From Paenibacillus hamazuiensis (lineage in GTDB: Bacteria; Bacillota; Bacilli; Paenibacillales; NBRC-103111): a stretch of DNA of 64,000 nucleotides. This document shows positions 27,508-36,081 of this stretch, piece by piece. Under the pieces are notes generated by a model that was not told the DNA's origin, searched no databases, and was given only the letters and a program-made list of their open reading frames with translations. Positions within the stretch are counted from its first letter, which is position 1; every line of letters starts with the position of its first letter. Both the position numbers and the translations under genes were made by a program. The DNA lies in the NCBI RefSeq assembly GCF_023276405.1, contig NZ_JALRMO010000001.1, positions 8,533,501 through 8,597,500 on the forward strand. The letters are read 5' to 3'.

Positions 27508-27593
27508 TATAATCGTTTACAAAGAAAATGGTATGGATTATAATTGTTGTATGACAAGTTGTTATAAATAAACTAATAACTTGTATGACATGA
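27508..27593 (+). promoter_or_regulatory. Promoter with cre-like site and two GntR-type operators
   Basis: TTTACA (27516-27521) and TATAAT (27539-27544) are 17 bases apart, a near-consensus vegetative promoter. TATAATCGTTTACA (27508-27521) matches the CcpA cre consensus at all but one position and overlaps the -35. TTGTATGACAA (27547-27557) sits on the expected start point. A second copy, ACTTGTATGACATG (27579-27592), lies 34 bases further on. The same motif precedes the GntR gene, so repression by that protein is likely. Confidence 0.7.
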
Positions 27594-27646
27594 ATTTTGA
27601 AGGATGAATCCTCGACTTGCAAGCAAACCAAAATGGAGGCGTAGAA

Positions 27647-28657
27647 ATGAAAGCCGGACTGTACGTTGGTGAAAAAACAGTTCAATCAGCATTGATCGAT
27701 AAACCAATACCAGGTGAAGGCGAGGCTCTGATTAGGGTAGCCTATGCCGGGATTTGCGGAACAGACATGATGGTCTTTTCGGGAAAGCATCCTCGCGCAA
27801 AAGCTCCGCTTGTGATGGGGCATGAGTTTAGCGGAATCATTGAATCCATTGCAGATCATGTGAGTTTCAAGCCAGGGGACCGGGTGACGGTGGAACCGTA
27901 TTTGACCTGCGGGCGGTGCGCGGCGTGCCGTGCAGGTCAATATCATGTTTGCGCTACATTGAAGTGTATCGGCATTGATAAGAACGGGGGATTCAGTGAG
28001 TATGTAGCGGTCCCGGTGGATCGTCTTCATCATCTGCCTGACAATGTATCCGACGATGAGGCTGCATTAGTGGAACCGCTTGCGATAGCCGTGCATACAG
28101 TGCGCCGTTCTAATCTTAAGGTAGGAGACAGTGTAGCGATATTAGGAGCGGGACCCATTGGCTTGTTAATTGGATTGGTAGCAAAGCAGGCGGGGGCCAG
28201 TGAAATATTTATCTCGGACATAAGTCCATTTCGTTTGCAATTTGCTAAGGAACTGGGTTTTATTTGCGTTAATGCCAAAGAAACGAATATCAAGGAAGTC
28301 GTGCTTGCCCGAACTGATGGAATTGGAGCCGATGTCGTATTCGAAGTAGCGGGTACTCAGAGCACGGCTAAGCAGATGGTTGAATGCATCAAATTTCAAG
28401 GGACGATTGTCGTAGTAAGCGTATACAAACAAGCGCCGGTTGTTGATTTGGCCGCGATGCATTTCAGGGAGATATCTTTGACGACGACTAGATGTGCTAA
28501 TTCGAACGATTTTGCCACAGCCATTCAATTTATGGAAAAAAAGCTCATTGATGTACGTCCCTTGATATCTCACAGGTTGCCGATCGAACAGATCAAGCAA
28601 GGTTTCGGATATATGGAGAATACGGAAATTTCGATGAAAGTTTTATTTCACCTATAA
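27647..28657 (+). CDS. Zinc-dependent alcohol/polyol dehydrogenase (MDR family)
   Basis: 336 residues from the ATG at 27647, which follows GGAGG. Catalytic zinc ligands C37, H59 and E60 are in place (AGICGTD, MGHEFSG). The structural zinc motif is CGRCAACRAGQYHVC, and the NAD loop reads GAGPIGLLIG. The overall pattern fits sorbitol, galactitol or threonine dehydrogenase-like enzymes, which oxidise a secondary alcohol to a ketone in the cytoplasm. It leads an operon with a KduD-like dehydrogenase and lies beside sugar-acid genes, so an aldonate or uronate derivative is a reasonable substrate. Confidence 0.9.
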   Translation: MKAGLYVGEKTVQSALIDKPIPGEGEALIRVAYAGICGTDMMVFSGKHPRAKAPLVMGHEFSGIIESIADHVSFKPGDRVTVEPYLTCGRCAACRAGQYHVCATLKCIGIDKNGGFSEYVAVPVDRLHHLPDNVSDDEAALVEPLAIAVHTVRRSNLKVGDSVAILGAGPIGLLIGLVAKQAGASEIFISDISPFRLQFAKELGFICVNAKETNIKEVVLARTDGIGADVVFEVAGTQSTAKQMVECIKFQGTIVVVSVYKQAPVVDLAAMHFREISLTTTRCANSNDFATAIQFMEKKLIDVRPLISHRLPIEQIKQGFGYMENTEISMKVLFHL

Positions 28658-28674
28658 TTCAGGAGGAATTTTAT

Positions 28675-29427
28675 ATGTTATTGAGCTTAAAAGGCAAAGT
28701 GGCTGCCATCACCGGAGCTACTCGCGGTATTGGACGTTCCGTCGCACTCGGTATGGCAGAAGCGGGAGCGGATATTGCGCTGCTTCAACGTTCCCCGGAG
28801 CAAGAAAACGTGAAGCGGGAGATAGAACAATTGGGCGTGAGATGCGTCATAATTCCATGTGATATAAGTAATTCGCAGCAAGTTAAAGAAGCGGTGCCGA
28901 AGGTAGTGGAAAAGCTCGGCCAAATCGATATTATGGTTAATAATGCCGGTATCCAGCGCCGCTCGCCGGCCGTTGATTTTTCCGAAGAAGATTGGGATGA
29001 AGTGCTGCAGGCCAACCTGAAGGCCGTATGGATACTTTGTCAGCAGGCGGGCAGATATATGGTTGTGCAAAAAAGCGGGAAAATTATTAATATCGCATCG
29101 CTGGTTTCTTATCAAGGAGGAATTTTCGTCCCTGCATATGCATCCGCGAAAGGCGGGGTTGCGCAATTAACGAAAGCATTGGCCAACGAATGGTCTTCGC
29201 AAGGGGTTAATGTAAATGCCATCGTGCCGGGTTACATAGCTACCGATATGAATGAGGCGCTGATGAAAGACCCCGTTCGAAGCAGGCAGATTTTGGAGAG
29301 AATCCCTGCGGGCAGATGGGGGAAGCCGGACGATTTCAAAGGGCCTGCCGTATTCCTTGCATCCGATGCGGCACAATATATTCATGGCCATTTGCTGGCC
29401 GTTGACGGAGGCTGGTTGGGACGATAA
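28675..29427 (+). CDS. kduD: Short-chain dehydrogenase, KduD-like
   Basis: 250 residues, ATG behind AGGAGG. It has the cofactor loop TGATRGIG, the NNAGIQRR segment, and the catalytic S-Y-K set (NIASL, then YASAKGG). The C-terminal HLLAVDGGWLGR is also typical. NNAGIQRR and the late GRWGKPDDFKGPAVFLAS stretch closely resemble 2-dehydro-3-deoxy-D-gluconate 5-dehydrogenase (KduD), which acts in pectin and hexuronate breakdown. Related gluconate 5-dehydrogenases cannot be excluded. The gene follows the zinc dehydrogenase by 17 bases and is co-transcribed. Confidence 0.82.
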   Translation: MLLSLKGKVAAITGATRGIGRSVALGMAEAGADIALLQRSPEQENVKREIEQLGVRCVIIPCDISNSQQVKEAVPKVVEKLGQIDIMVNNAGIQRRSPAVDFSEEDWDEVLQANLKAVWILCQQAGRYMVVQKSGKIINIASLVSYQGGIFVPAYASAKGGVAQLTKALANEWSSQGVNVNAIVPGYIATDMNEALMKDPVRSRQILERIPAGRWGKPDDFKGPAVFLASDAAQYIHGHLLAVDGGWLGR

Positions 29428-29466
29428 TTACTTTGAGCTCGGGTAAGCGGAAGGACGAGGGTGGTG

Positions 29467-29517
29467 TTTACGTGTTCCAACACATGTTATATAATGAAGA
29501 GAACTTGTAAGACATGT
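29467..29517 (+). promoter_or_regulatory. GntR gene promoter with start-point operator
   Basis: TTTACG (29467-29472) and TATAAT (29490-29495) are spaced 17 bases. ACTTGTAAGACATGT (29503-29517) covers the expected start and matches the two operators at 27547 and 27579. This indicates autorepression. Confidence 0.65.
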
Positions 29518-29533
29518 TTGGAGATGGTCAGGA

Positions 29534-30238
29534 ATGAGCATTAAATCCATTCAGAAAAATAATATCGTAAACAGCGTCTTTGAACAAATGAATGAACATA
29601 TTCGCAGCGGGAAATGGAAGGTAGGCAGCAAAATTCCATCGGAAAGCAAACTTTGCGAAATGTTCCAGGTAAGTCGGGTCAGCGTAAGAAGCGCTATTCA
29701 AAAGCTGCGCGATATGGGAGTTGTAGTCACTCATCAGGGCAGAGGAACGTTCGTATCGGAGATGCTGAACGACTTTCATTTTATGGATTCCGGGCCTATC
29801 ATGCACCTGAGCGAGAAGGAATTTTTGGATATGCTGGTATTCCGTCAGACCGTGGAGTTCAAAAGCATGGAGCTTGCGGCGCAGAACGCGACGGAAGACG
29901 ATTTTAAAGAGATTGAGAACATTTTAAATGTGATGATAAATAACCGTAATAATTATAAAAAGTATACGGAAGCCGATTTTGAGTTTCACCTTGCTATCGC
30001 CAAAGCCTCGAAGAATGAAGTCTTCCATAAAGTAACCAAAGGGATCAAAGAACTGTATATTTTTTATCTAGGGGAATTAAATCGGGTTTTTGGTGTGACT
30101 ATCGAAAGTATCGAAGTGCATATTAACTTGTACAGATTGCTTCAGAAGCGCGACAGTGCCGCGGCGCAGCAAATATTGAAAGAAGCCATGGAAGACAATA
30201 TTCCCAAATTTAAGCAACTGTTGAAATCAAATAGTTAA
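29534..30238 (+). CDS. GntR-family repressor, FadR/FCD subgroup
   Basis: 234 residues, ATG start. The N-terminal winged helix (residues 1-75) includes PSESKLCEMFQVSRVSVRSA. The C-terminal FCD domain holds the usual Asp/His metal-binding residues (ADFEFHLAIAKAS, then VEVHINLYRLL-like helix). FCD regulators commonly bind uronates, aldonates or their breakdown products. It sits in the middle of the sugar-acid locus, and identical motifs at its own promoter and the dehydrogenase promoter mark it as the local regulator. Confidence 0.9.
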   Translation: MSIKSIQKNNIVNSVFEQMNEHIRSGKWKVGSKIPSESKLCEMFQVSRVSVRSAIQKLRDMGVVVTHQGRGTFVSEMLNDFHFMDSGPIMHLSEKEFLDMLVFRQTVEFKSMELAAQNATEDDFKEIENILNVMINNRNNYKKYTEADFEFHLAIAKASKNEVFHKVTKGIKELYIFYLGELNRVFGVTIESIEVHINLYRLLQKRDSAAAQQILKEAMEDNIPKFKQLLKSNS

Positions 30239-30260
30239 AATGGCCCCAGGTGAGGCCATT
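30238..30260 (+). other. Short hairpin after the GntR gene
   Basis: ATGGCC pairs with GGCCAT across a short loop. Only a weak T-rich tail follows, so termination is likely partial. Confidence 0.45.
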
Positions 30261-30316
30261 CATTTGCCGAAACATGTAGGACGACTAACAAGAAATTATA
30301 GATAAGGAAGATACGG

Positions 30317-31570
30317 ATGAACAATGTAAGGATTGAGAATGTAAAAGTGATTTTAACAGCCCCCGGCGGGATTGATTTGGTTGTTGTGAAAATCGAGACG
30401 AACAAACAAGGATTGTACGGACTTGGCTGTGCGACATTTACACAAAGAATTTACGCAGTGAAATCGGCAATAGAGCATTATTTAAAGCCATTCTTAGTCG
30501 GCAAGGATCCGTCCAGAATAGAAGATATATGGCACAGCGCAAATGTAAGCGGTTACTGGAGGAATGGGCCGATTATGAATAATGCCTTGTCGGGAGTCGA
30601 TATGGCTTTATGGGACCTGAAGGGGAAAATAGCCGAGCTGCCGGTATATGAGTTGCTGGGAGGAAAATGCCGTGACGGGGTTGCACTCTACCGGCATGTG
30701 GACGGAAGCGATGAGACCCAAGTAGAGCAGAACGCAAGAAGGTTAATGGATGAGGGATATCAATACCTTCGGGTGCAAATGGGGATGTATGGCGGTTCCG
30801 GCACGGAGGATACTCGCCTTATTGCCAGTGTCATTTCTCGCGCGACGAATATTCAAGCGAAGCGTTCCCCGGAAAACAGACAGGAAGGAGTGTACTTCGA
30901 CCCGGAAGCATACGCGAAAAGCATTGAGCATTTATTTGCTCATCTGCGCTCAAAGCTTGGTTACAATATTGAACTGATTCACGATGTTCATGAAAGAGTT
31001 GCACCCATCGAAGCGGTCCGATTGGCCAAAAAGCTCGAGCCGTATCATCTGTTCTATTTGGAGGATCCGACTTCCCCGGAGAATCTGGATTGGATAGAGA
31101 TGATCCGGCAGCAGACCTCCACCCCTATCGCGATGGGCGAGCTGTTTACGAATGTGAACGAGTGGAAGCCTTTGATATCAAACCGCCATATTGACTTTAT
31201 ACGTGCTCATGTGAGCGCTATCGGCGGCATAACGCCGGCAAAGAAATTGGCGATTTTCGGGGAGTTCTACGGTGTCAGAACAGCTTGGCACGGGCCCGGA
31301 GATATTTCGCCGGTAGGCGTCGCGGCTAATCTGCATTTATCCATCAGCACGCCAAACTTCGGTATACAGGAATGGACACCGCTAAATGAGCAACTGCATA
31401 CCGTATTCCCTGGGTGCCCAATAGTTCGGAATGGCTACGCCTATGTAAATGACCGTCCTGGACTCGGCATCGATATCATAGAGGAAGAAGCCGCTAACTA
31501 TCCGGTTCAGGGAACGATACCAACTTGGACGCTCGCGCGAACACCGGACGGTACTTCGGCAAAACCGTAA
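30317..31570 (+). CDS. ManD/RspA-family sugar-acid dehydratase (enolase superfamily)
   Basis: 417 residues, ATG start. The TIM-barrel metal ligands of the ManD group are visible: Asp and His in HDVHER, Glu in YLEDPTSPEN, Glu in MGELFTN. The catalytic His is in WHGPGDISPV. The mandelate racemase-type N-terminal lid and the full length match RspA/ManD. These proteins dehydrate D-mannonate or D-gluconate to 2-keto-3-deoxygluconate, some with very low activity. Together with KduD and the TRAP genes it suggests import and breakdown of a hexonate. The exact sugar acid cannot be read from the sequence. Confidence 0.88.
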   Translation: MNNVRIENVKVILTAPGGIDLVVVKIETNKQGLYGLGCATFTQRIYAVKSAIEHYLKPFLVGKDPSRIEDIWHSANVSGYWRNGPIMNNALSGVDMALWDLKGKIAELPVYELLGGKCRDGVALYRHVDGSDETQVEQNARRLMDEGYQYLRVQMGMYGGSGTEDTRLIASVISRATNIQAKRSPENRQEGVYFDPEAYAKSIEHLFAHLRSKLGYNIELIHDVHERVAPIEAVRLAKKLEPYHLFYLEDPTSPENLDWIEMIRQQTSTPIAMGELFTNVNEWKPLISNRHIDFIRAHVSAIGGITPAKKLAIFGEFYGVRTAWHGPGDISPVGVAANLHLSISTPNFGIQEWTPLNEQLHTVFPGCPIVRNGYAYVNDRPGLGIDIIEEEAANYPVQGTIPTWTLARTPDGTSAKP

Positions 31571-31608
31571 GGAAATTCTAAAAACTAATTGGGGAGAGGT
31601 AAAAATAA

Positions 31609-32676
31609 ATGAAAACATGGTGGAAAACGGCAGTATCGGGTTTAGCAGTTTCTTGTCTTCTCGTTTCAGTGATCGGATGTGGGGGCCAACCGAGCAATCA
31701 ACCGTCCGCTCAATCCGGAACTGCGGGAAACAAGGATATACAGGAACGTAAAATTAAACTGTCCATCGGCTTGGTTGAAGAGCATCCGGAAGGAATAGCG
31801 GGAAAGAAGTTCAAAGAAATCGTGGAGAAAAACAGTGGAGGGAAATTTCAGGTCAGCGTCTACTTCAACAATCAGCTTGGTGATGACAAAAAAGTGGCTG
31901 ACTCTCTTGCTTCAGGCACTTTGGAATTCGGAGTCATCTCTACTTCTCCATTGACTGCAAGCGTGAAAGAATTCGGTGTTTTCGATTTGCCGTTTGTGTT
32001 TAATACAGAGAAAGAAGCCGATGCCGTCTTGGACGGTCCGGTAGGTAAATCTTTGCTTGACAAACTGCCCGCTCACCGCATAGTCGGCCTTGGCTACTGG
32101 GAAAACGGTTTCCGTAACCTTACCAACAGCAAGAGACCTGTGGCCACTCTGGAGGACTTTAAAGGATTAAAAATAAGAACGATTCCGAACGAAGTTCATC
32201 TTGACGTATTTAAGGCTATAGGAGCAAATCCTACACCGATGCCATTTACGGAATTATTCACGGCAATGGAGTCGAAAACCATCGATGGACAGGAAAATCC
32301 GTTAACCGTCATTGAATCGAACAAGTTTTATGAGGTTCAGTCCTATTTAAGTATTTCCAAGCATTTATATACTCCCTTTATCTTCCTGGGCAGCAAAAAA
32401 TTTTGGGATCAGCTCTCCGATCAAGAAAGGAAAATCATTCAAGATGCAGTCATCGAATCCGGCAAGTTTGAACGTGAACTGATCCGGGGAGAAAACAAAA
32501 AATCGCTCGATAATTTGAAAGCAAAAGGGATGAAAGTATCCGAAATTTCCGAGGCGGAAACGAAGAAGATCCAGGATGTTGTGAAACCTGTGATCGATAA
32601 GTACTCGAAAAGCCTTGGCGAGGACCTGGTAAAGCAAATGATGGATGAAATTCAAAAAGCAAGAGGACAAAAGTAA
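31609..32676 (+). CDS. dctP: TRAP transporter solute-binding lipoprotein, DctP family
   Basis: 355 residues, ATG behind GGGGAGAGG. A signal peptide ends in the lipobox VIGC (Cys24), followed by a Gly/Ser/Gln spacer. The DctP fold shows the family segment around KGLKIRTIPNEVHLDVFKAI, which includes the conserved arginine that binds the carboxylate of the ligand. It captures an organic or sugar acid outside the membrane. TRAP systems are ion driven and need the Q and M subunits, found at 33854-35730. The next gene is a dehydrogenase, after a hairpin that may raise binding-protein levels. Confidence 0.92.
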   Translation: MKTWWKTAVSGLAVSCLLVSVIGCGGQPSNQPSAQSGTAGNKDIQERKIKLSIGLVEEHPEGIAGKKFKEIVEKNSGGKFQVSVYFNNQLGDDKKVADSLASGTLEFGVISTSPLTASVKEFGVFDLPFVFNTEKEADAVLDGPVGKSLLDKLPAHRIVGLGYWENGFRNLTNSKRPVATLEDFKGLKIRTIPNEVHLDVFKAIGANPTPMPFTELFTAMESKTIDGQENPLTVIESNKFYEVQSYLSISKHLYTPFIFLGSKKFWDQLSDQERKIIQDAVIESGKFERELIRGENKKSLDNLKAKGMKVSEISEAETKKIQDVVKPVIDKYSKSLGEDLVKQMMDEIQKARGQK

Positions 32677-32701
32677 TCGACTGATAAGAGTCTGTGGAAA
32701 C

Positions 32702-32733
32702 GGACGAAGCTGGTAAGCTAAACTGCTTCGTCC
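32702..32733 (+). other. Hairpin between dctP and the dehydrogenase gene
   Basis: GGACGAAGC pairs perfectly with GCTTCGTCC around a 14-base loop. There is no T-run. A role in mRNA stability after the highly expressed binding-protein gene is likely. Confidence 0.65.
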
Positions 32734-32767
32734 CGCTTCTCTTTCAAACGAACATGAGGGGGACCCC

Positions 32768-33796
32768 ATGAAAAGATGGAAAGTGGTTGTTACGGATTCG
32801 GAGTATGAGGATTTGCGGTATGAAAAATCTTTACTGAATATGGATCCTATCGATCTCGTTTCGGCTCAATGCCGTACCGAAGATGAAGTCATCGCTGTAT
32901 GTCACGATGCAGATGCAATTATGAATCAGTACGCTCCGATCAGCCGAAAGGTTATTCTGGCGCTGAACAACTGCAAGGTGATAACCCGGTACGGCGTCGG
33001 AGTGAATACGATCGATCTGGATGCAGCGACAGAGAAGGGGATATGTGTAGCCAATGTCCCGGACTATTGCGCGGACGAAGTATCCGATCATGCATTAGCT
33101 CTGATGCTCAGTTGGTTGAGGAAGGTTACCGCTGCCAATCGTGCAGTCAAGAGCGGCGAATGGGATTATAAAATGACGCAGCCTATTTACCGTCTGAGAG
33201 GGCGTACGTTGGGGCTTGTCGGATTCGGGAAAATACCTCGAGCCCTTGCCGAAAAAGTGAAGCCGCTCGGCCTGAACGTGATTGCATACGATCCCTATTG
33301 TCCTTGCGAAATAGCGGAGAATGGGGGAGTCGCTCTGTTATCATTGGATGAATTGTGCCGGGAGGCGGACATTATTTCCGTTCATGCTCCCTTAATGGCA
33401 TCTACCGAAGGGATGATCGGAAAACGGCAGTTTGACCTGATGAAGTCGGAAGCCATTATAATCAACACATCACGCGGTCATGTGATTGATGAAGCGGCCT
33501 TAATTGAAGCCTTGCGAAATAAACGGATTTCAGGAGCGGCTCTTGATGTGGTGGAGTACGAGCCGATTCATTGGAACAACACGCTACTAACCATGGACAA
33601 TGTTATACTTACTCCACATATGGCTTGGTATTCCGAGGAAGCGATTTCCGAATTGCGCCTCAAGGCTGCAATGGGAGTGCTGGATGTGTTGATAGACGGC
33701 GCATATCCCAAGTATTTGGTTAACAAAGATGTGAAAAAGAAATCCTTGTTATCGGAATGCCATTCGGATAAGCGTTATAGCTCCATTGTAAAATGA
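32768..33796 (+). CDS. D-2-hydroxyacid dehydrogenase, C-terminal-binding-protein type
   Basis: 342 residues, ATG behind GAGGGGG. It has the Rossmann loop GLVGFGKI and the catalytic triad: Arg in NTSRGHVID, Glu in DVVEYEP and His in TPHMAWYSE. TPHMAWYSEEA and the APLMASTEGMIG stretch are typical of the CtBP branch. The enzyme would interconvert a 2-keto acid and a D-2-hydroxy acid with NAD(H). Its position between the TRAP P and Q genes suggests it acts on the imported acid or its first product. Polar tail residues 325-342 look poorly conserved. Confidence 0.88.
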   Translation: MKRWKVVVTDSEYEDLRYEKSLLNMDPIDLVSAQCRTEDEVIAVCHDADAIMNQYAPISRKVILALNNCKVITRYGVGVNTIDLDAATEKGICVANVPDYCADEVSDHALALMLSWLRKVTAANRAVKSGEWDYKMTQPIYRLRGRTLGLVGFGKIPRALAEKVKPLGLNVIAYDPYCPCEIAENGGVALLSLDELCREADIISVHAPLMASTEGMIGKRQFDLMKSEAIIINTSRGHVIDEAALIEALRNKRISGAALDVVEYEPIHWNNTLLTMDNVILTPHMAWYSEEAISELRLKAAMGVLDVLIDGAYPKYLVNKDVKKKSLLSECHSDKRYSSIVK

Positions 33797-33853
33797 ATCA
33801 ATAAAGTCGGGAATATCAGGGGCCAATGAAGAGAAGAGCGAGGAGTGATGATT

Positions 33854-34456
33854 GTGGCGAAAATAATCAAAGGGATAAGCGGCATGCTGAATTTTTTCAT
33901 AGCTGCTGCCATCTCCTTGATGACCATATTCGTGTTTGGAAACGTTGTATTGAGATATGTTTTTAATTCCGGGATTACTTGGTCGGAGGAACTGTCGAGG
34001 TTTTTATTTATATGGATGATTTTTTTGGGATCCATTCTCGGGCTAAAAGACAATGAACATCTGGGTGTGGATATGCTTGTAAAGAAGCTCTCCGCGAAGG
34101 GCAGGAAGTTATTATATGTCATCAGCAATCTTCTCATAATGGTTACGCTTGTGCTCTTGTTTGACGGCAGTTGGAAGTTAACGATGATTAATTTGGATCA
34201 AACCGCTCCGGCAACGGGAATGCCTTATTTCTTTATTTATGGAATCGGTCTTGTCACAAGTGTCGGCATGATGATTATCGTGCTGGCCAATCTGTATCGG
34301 GTTCTGTCTGCTTCGCATGATGATAATGATTTCGTTATGACTACGGATTCCGAAGAGCTTACCCTGCAGGAGGAGCTTGAACATGCGGAAGGGGAAGCAG
34401 AAAGCGAGATGCCGCATAAGGTCAATCGGCTGGCAAATGGAGGGACTTTCAGATGA
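33854..34456 (+). CDS. dctQ: TRAP transporter small permease, DctQ family
   Basis: 200 residues from the GTG at 33854, eight bases after the GAGGAG site; GTG 33845 and ATG 33848 overlap that site. Four membrane helices are predicted. The DctQ signature around WSEELSRFLFIWMIFLGSI is present. A charged, Glu-rich cytoplasmic tail (about 155-190) is longer than usual. The stop overlaps the start of dctM by 4 bases. Confidence 0.9.
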   Translation: MAKIIKGISGMLNFFIAAAISLMTIFVFGNVVLRYVFNSGITWSEELSRFLFIWMIFLGSILGLKDNEHLGVDMLVKKLSAKGRKLLYVISNLLIMVTLVLLFDGSWKLTMINLDQTAPATGMPYFFIYGIGLVTSVGMMIIVLANLYRVLSASHDDNDFVMTTDSEELTLQEELEHAEGEAESEMPHKVNRLANGGTFR

Positions 34457-35730
34457 CTTTAGCGGTATTTACCGTTTCGTTGTTGGGAGTAATGGCTTTA
34501 GGGGTTCCGATCGCCTTCGCGCTTTTAATAAGCGGATTGGCTTTGATGCTGGTCATGAGTAATTTCGACACGCAAATTCTGGCTTCCAACTTGTTCGATG
34601 GTGCCGATAATTTTGCGCTTATGGCGATTCCTTTTTTTATCCTTGCAGGCGAATTAATGAACGCAGGAGGAATCTCCAAACGAATTATTAATTTTGCCAT
34701 GGCTTTCGTCGGCCATTTTCGCGGGGGACTTGGATACGTAGCTATCATTGGAAGCGTTATATTTGCGGGATTATCCGGTTCTGCAGCTGCCGATACGGCC
34801 GCGTTGGGAGCCATTTTAATTCCAATGATGGTGAAGGCGGGTTATAATCGCAGCCGCTCGGCAGGTCTGATTGCAGCAGGAGGAATAATTGCGCCTGTCA
34901 TCCCTCCGAGCATCCCAATGATCATATTCGGGGTGACAAGCGGCGTATCGATTTCCAAACTATTTATGGCGGGAATCATACCGGGGCTTTTTTTGGCCGT
35001 CGCACTTATCATTACCTGGACATGGATCGTGCGTAAAGATAAAGTGGAGGTTCAGCCGCGGAAATCACCAAAAGAAATGTGGCAGGCAACACGAGCAGCC
35101 ATATGGGCACTGCTGCTTCCGGCGATTATCATTGGCGGCTTGCGTGGCGGGATTTTTACACCTACGGAAGCGGCAGCCGTGGCGGCGGTCTATGCCTTGG
35201 TCATTGGATTGGTAGTGTACCGGGAGTTAAAGCTGCAGCAGTTGTACAAAGTATTGATCGCAGCCGGGAAAACAACGAGTGTGGTCATGCTTCTGGCTGC
35301 ATCTGCGATGGTGTCGGCTTGGTTAATCACGGTAGCTAATATACCAGATCAAGTCAGCGTTCTTCTTACTCCTTTTATTGCAAATAAGGTTCTGCTGTTG
35401 CTTGTCATTAATGCACTTGTATTTATTGTAGGTACGGCAATGGATTTGACGCCTACAATTTTGATTCTGACTCCCGTGTTGATGCCGATTATACAACATG
35501 CAGGTATTGATCCCGTTTTTTTTGGTATGTTGTTTGTGCTCAACAATTGCATTGGTTTGCTGACACCACCTGTCGGAACAGTGCTTAATGTCGCCGCAGG
35601 AGTTGGAAAGGTCGGAATGGACGACGTCATGAAAGGAGTCATGCCATTTTTGATAGCGGAAGTGCTGGTTCTTCTTTTGCTCACGATGTTTCCTCAAATT
35701 GTTATGGTTCCCCTCGGGTGGCTGCATTAG
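34453..35730 (+). CDS. dctM: TRAP transporter large permease, DctM family
   Basis: 425 residues, ATG overlapping the dctQ stop. It has about 12 membrane helices and the DctM motifs GLSGSAAADTAALGAILIPMM and IIAPVIPPSIPMI. It carries the substrate across the membrane using an ion gradient, together with DctQ. This is the last intact gene of the sugar-acid locus; no clear terminator follows, and gene remnants begin about 40 bases downstream. Confidence 0.95.
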   Translation: MTLAVFTVSLLGVMALGVPIAFALLISGLALMLVMSNFDTQILASNLFDGADNFALMAIPFFILAGELMNAGGISKRIINFAMAFVGHFRGGLGYVAIIGSVIFAGLSGSAAADTAALGAILIPMMVKAGYNRSRSAGLIAAGGIIAPVIPPSIPMIIFGVTSGVSISKLFMAGIIPGLFLAVALIITWTWIVRKDKVEVQPRKSPKEMWQATRAAIWALLLPAIIIGGLRGGIFTPTEAAAVAAVYALVIGLVVYRELKLQQLYKVLIAAGKTTSVVMLLAASAMVSAWLITVANIPDQVSVLLTPFIANKVLLLLVINALVFIVGTAMDLTPTILILTPVLMPIIQHAGIDPVFFGMLFVLNNCIGLLTPPVGTVLNVAAGVGKVGMDDVMKGVMPFLIAEVLVLLLLTMFPQIVMVPLGWLH

Positions 35731-35771
35731 GCCAGTTTTTGTAAAAATAGTCACTAATCATGATTGATCTG

Positions 35772-35985
35772 CATGGTTGTCCGGCAGAGGAAGGCGGGGC
35801 GCGGCAAGGTTTTTATGGTCAAAAACGGTCTGTTCGACGTTGTGGTTGCCGTCGTCATCTGGCATCCCGTAACGGCAAATCATATCATGAGCAGTTCCAG
35901 ACTTGCAACCTGCCAAATGTATTTCCGGTCTCACAGACGCAGCGCACACGCTGGCGGAGCTGCTCACTTGGGCCGATTCCAGGCG
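35772..35985 (+). pseudogene. Fragment of an M20 amidohydrolase (AbgB-like)
   Basis: Two frames together read GCPAEEGG, then KVFMVKNGLFDVVVAVVIWH and SSSRLATCQMYFR, then RSAHAGGAAHLGR. This is the same region as residues 144-212 of the intact amidohydrolase at 50344 (GCPAEEGGGGKAYMARAGLF and onward). Only the metal-site core survives, with at least two frame changes. The sequence is clearly related but not identical to the intact gene, so it comes from a different paralog. Confidence 0.75.
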
Positions 35986-35995
35986 GATCGGTCAA

Positions 35996-36028
35996 AGAAG
36001 TCCTTGAGTTCAAGGGCTTCTTTTTTTT
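35996..36028 (+). terminator. Intrinsic terminator
   Basis: AAGAAGTCCTTG pairs with CAAGGGCTTCTT (one G-T pair) around AGTT, followed by a long T-run. It ends transcription through the amidohydrolase fragment. Confidence 0.9.
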
Positions 36029-36081
36029 AAAAAAAATTCGTCAATCATCGATATCGATTTTTCATAAATTATGATCGTGTT

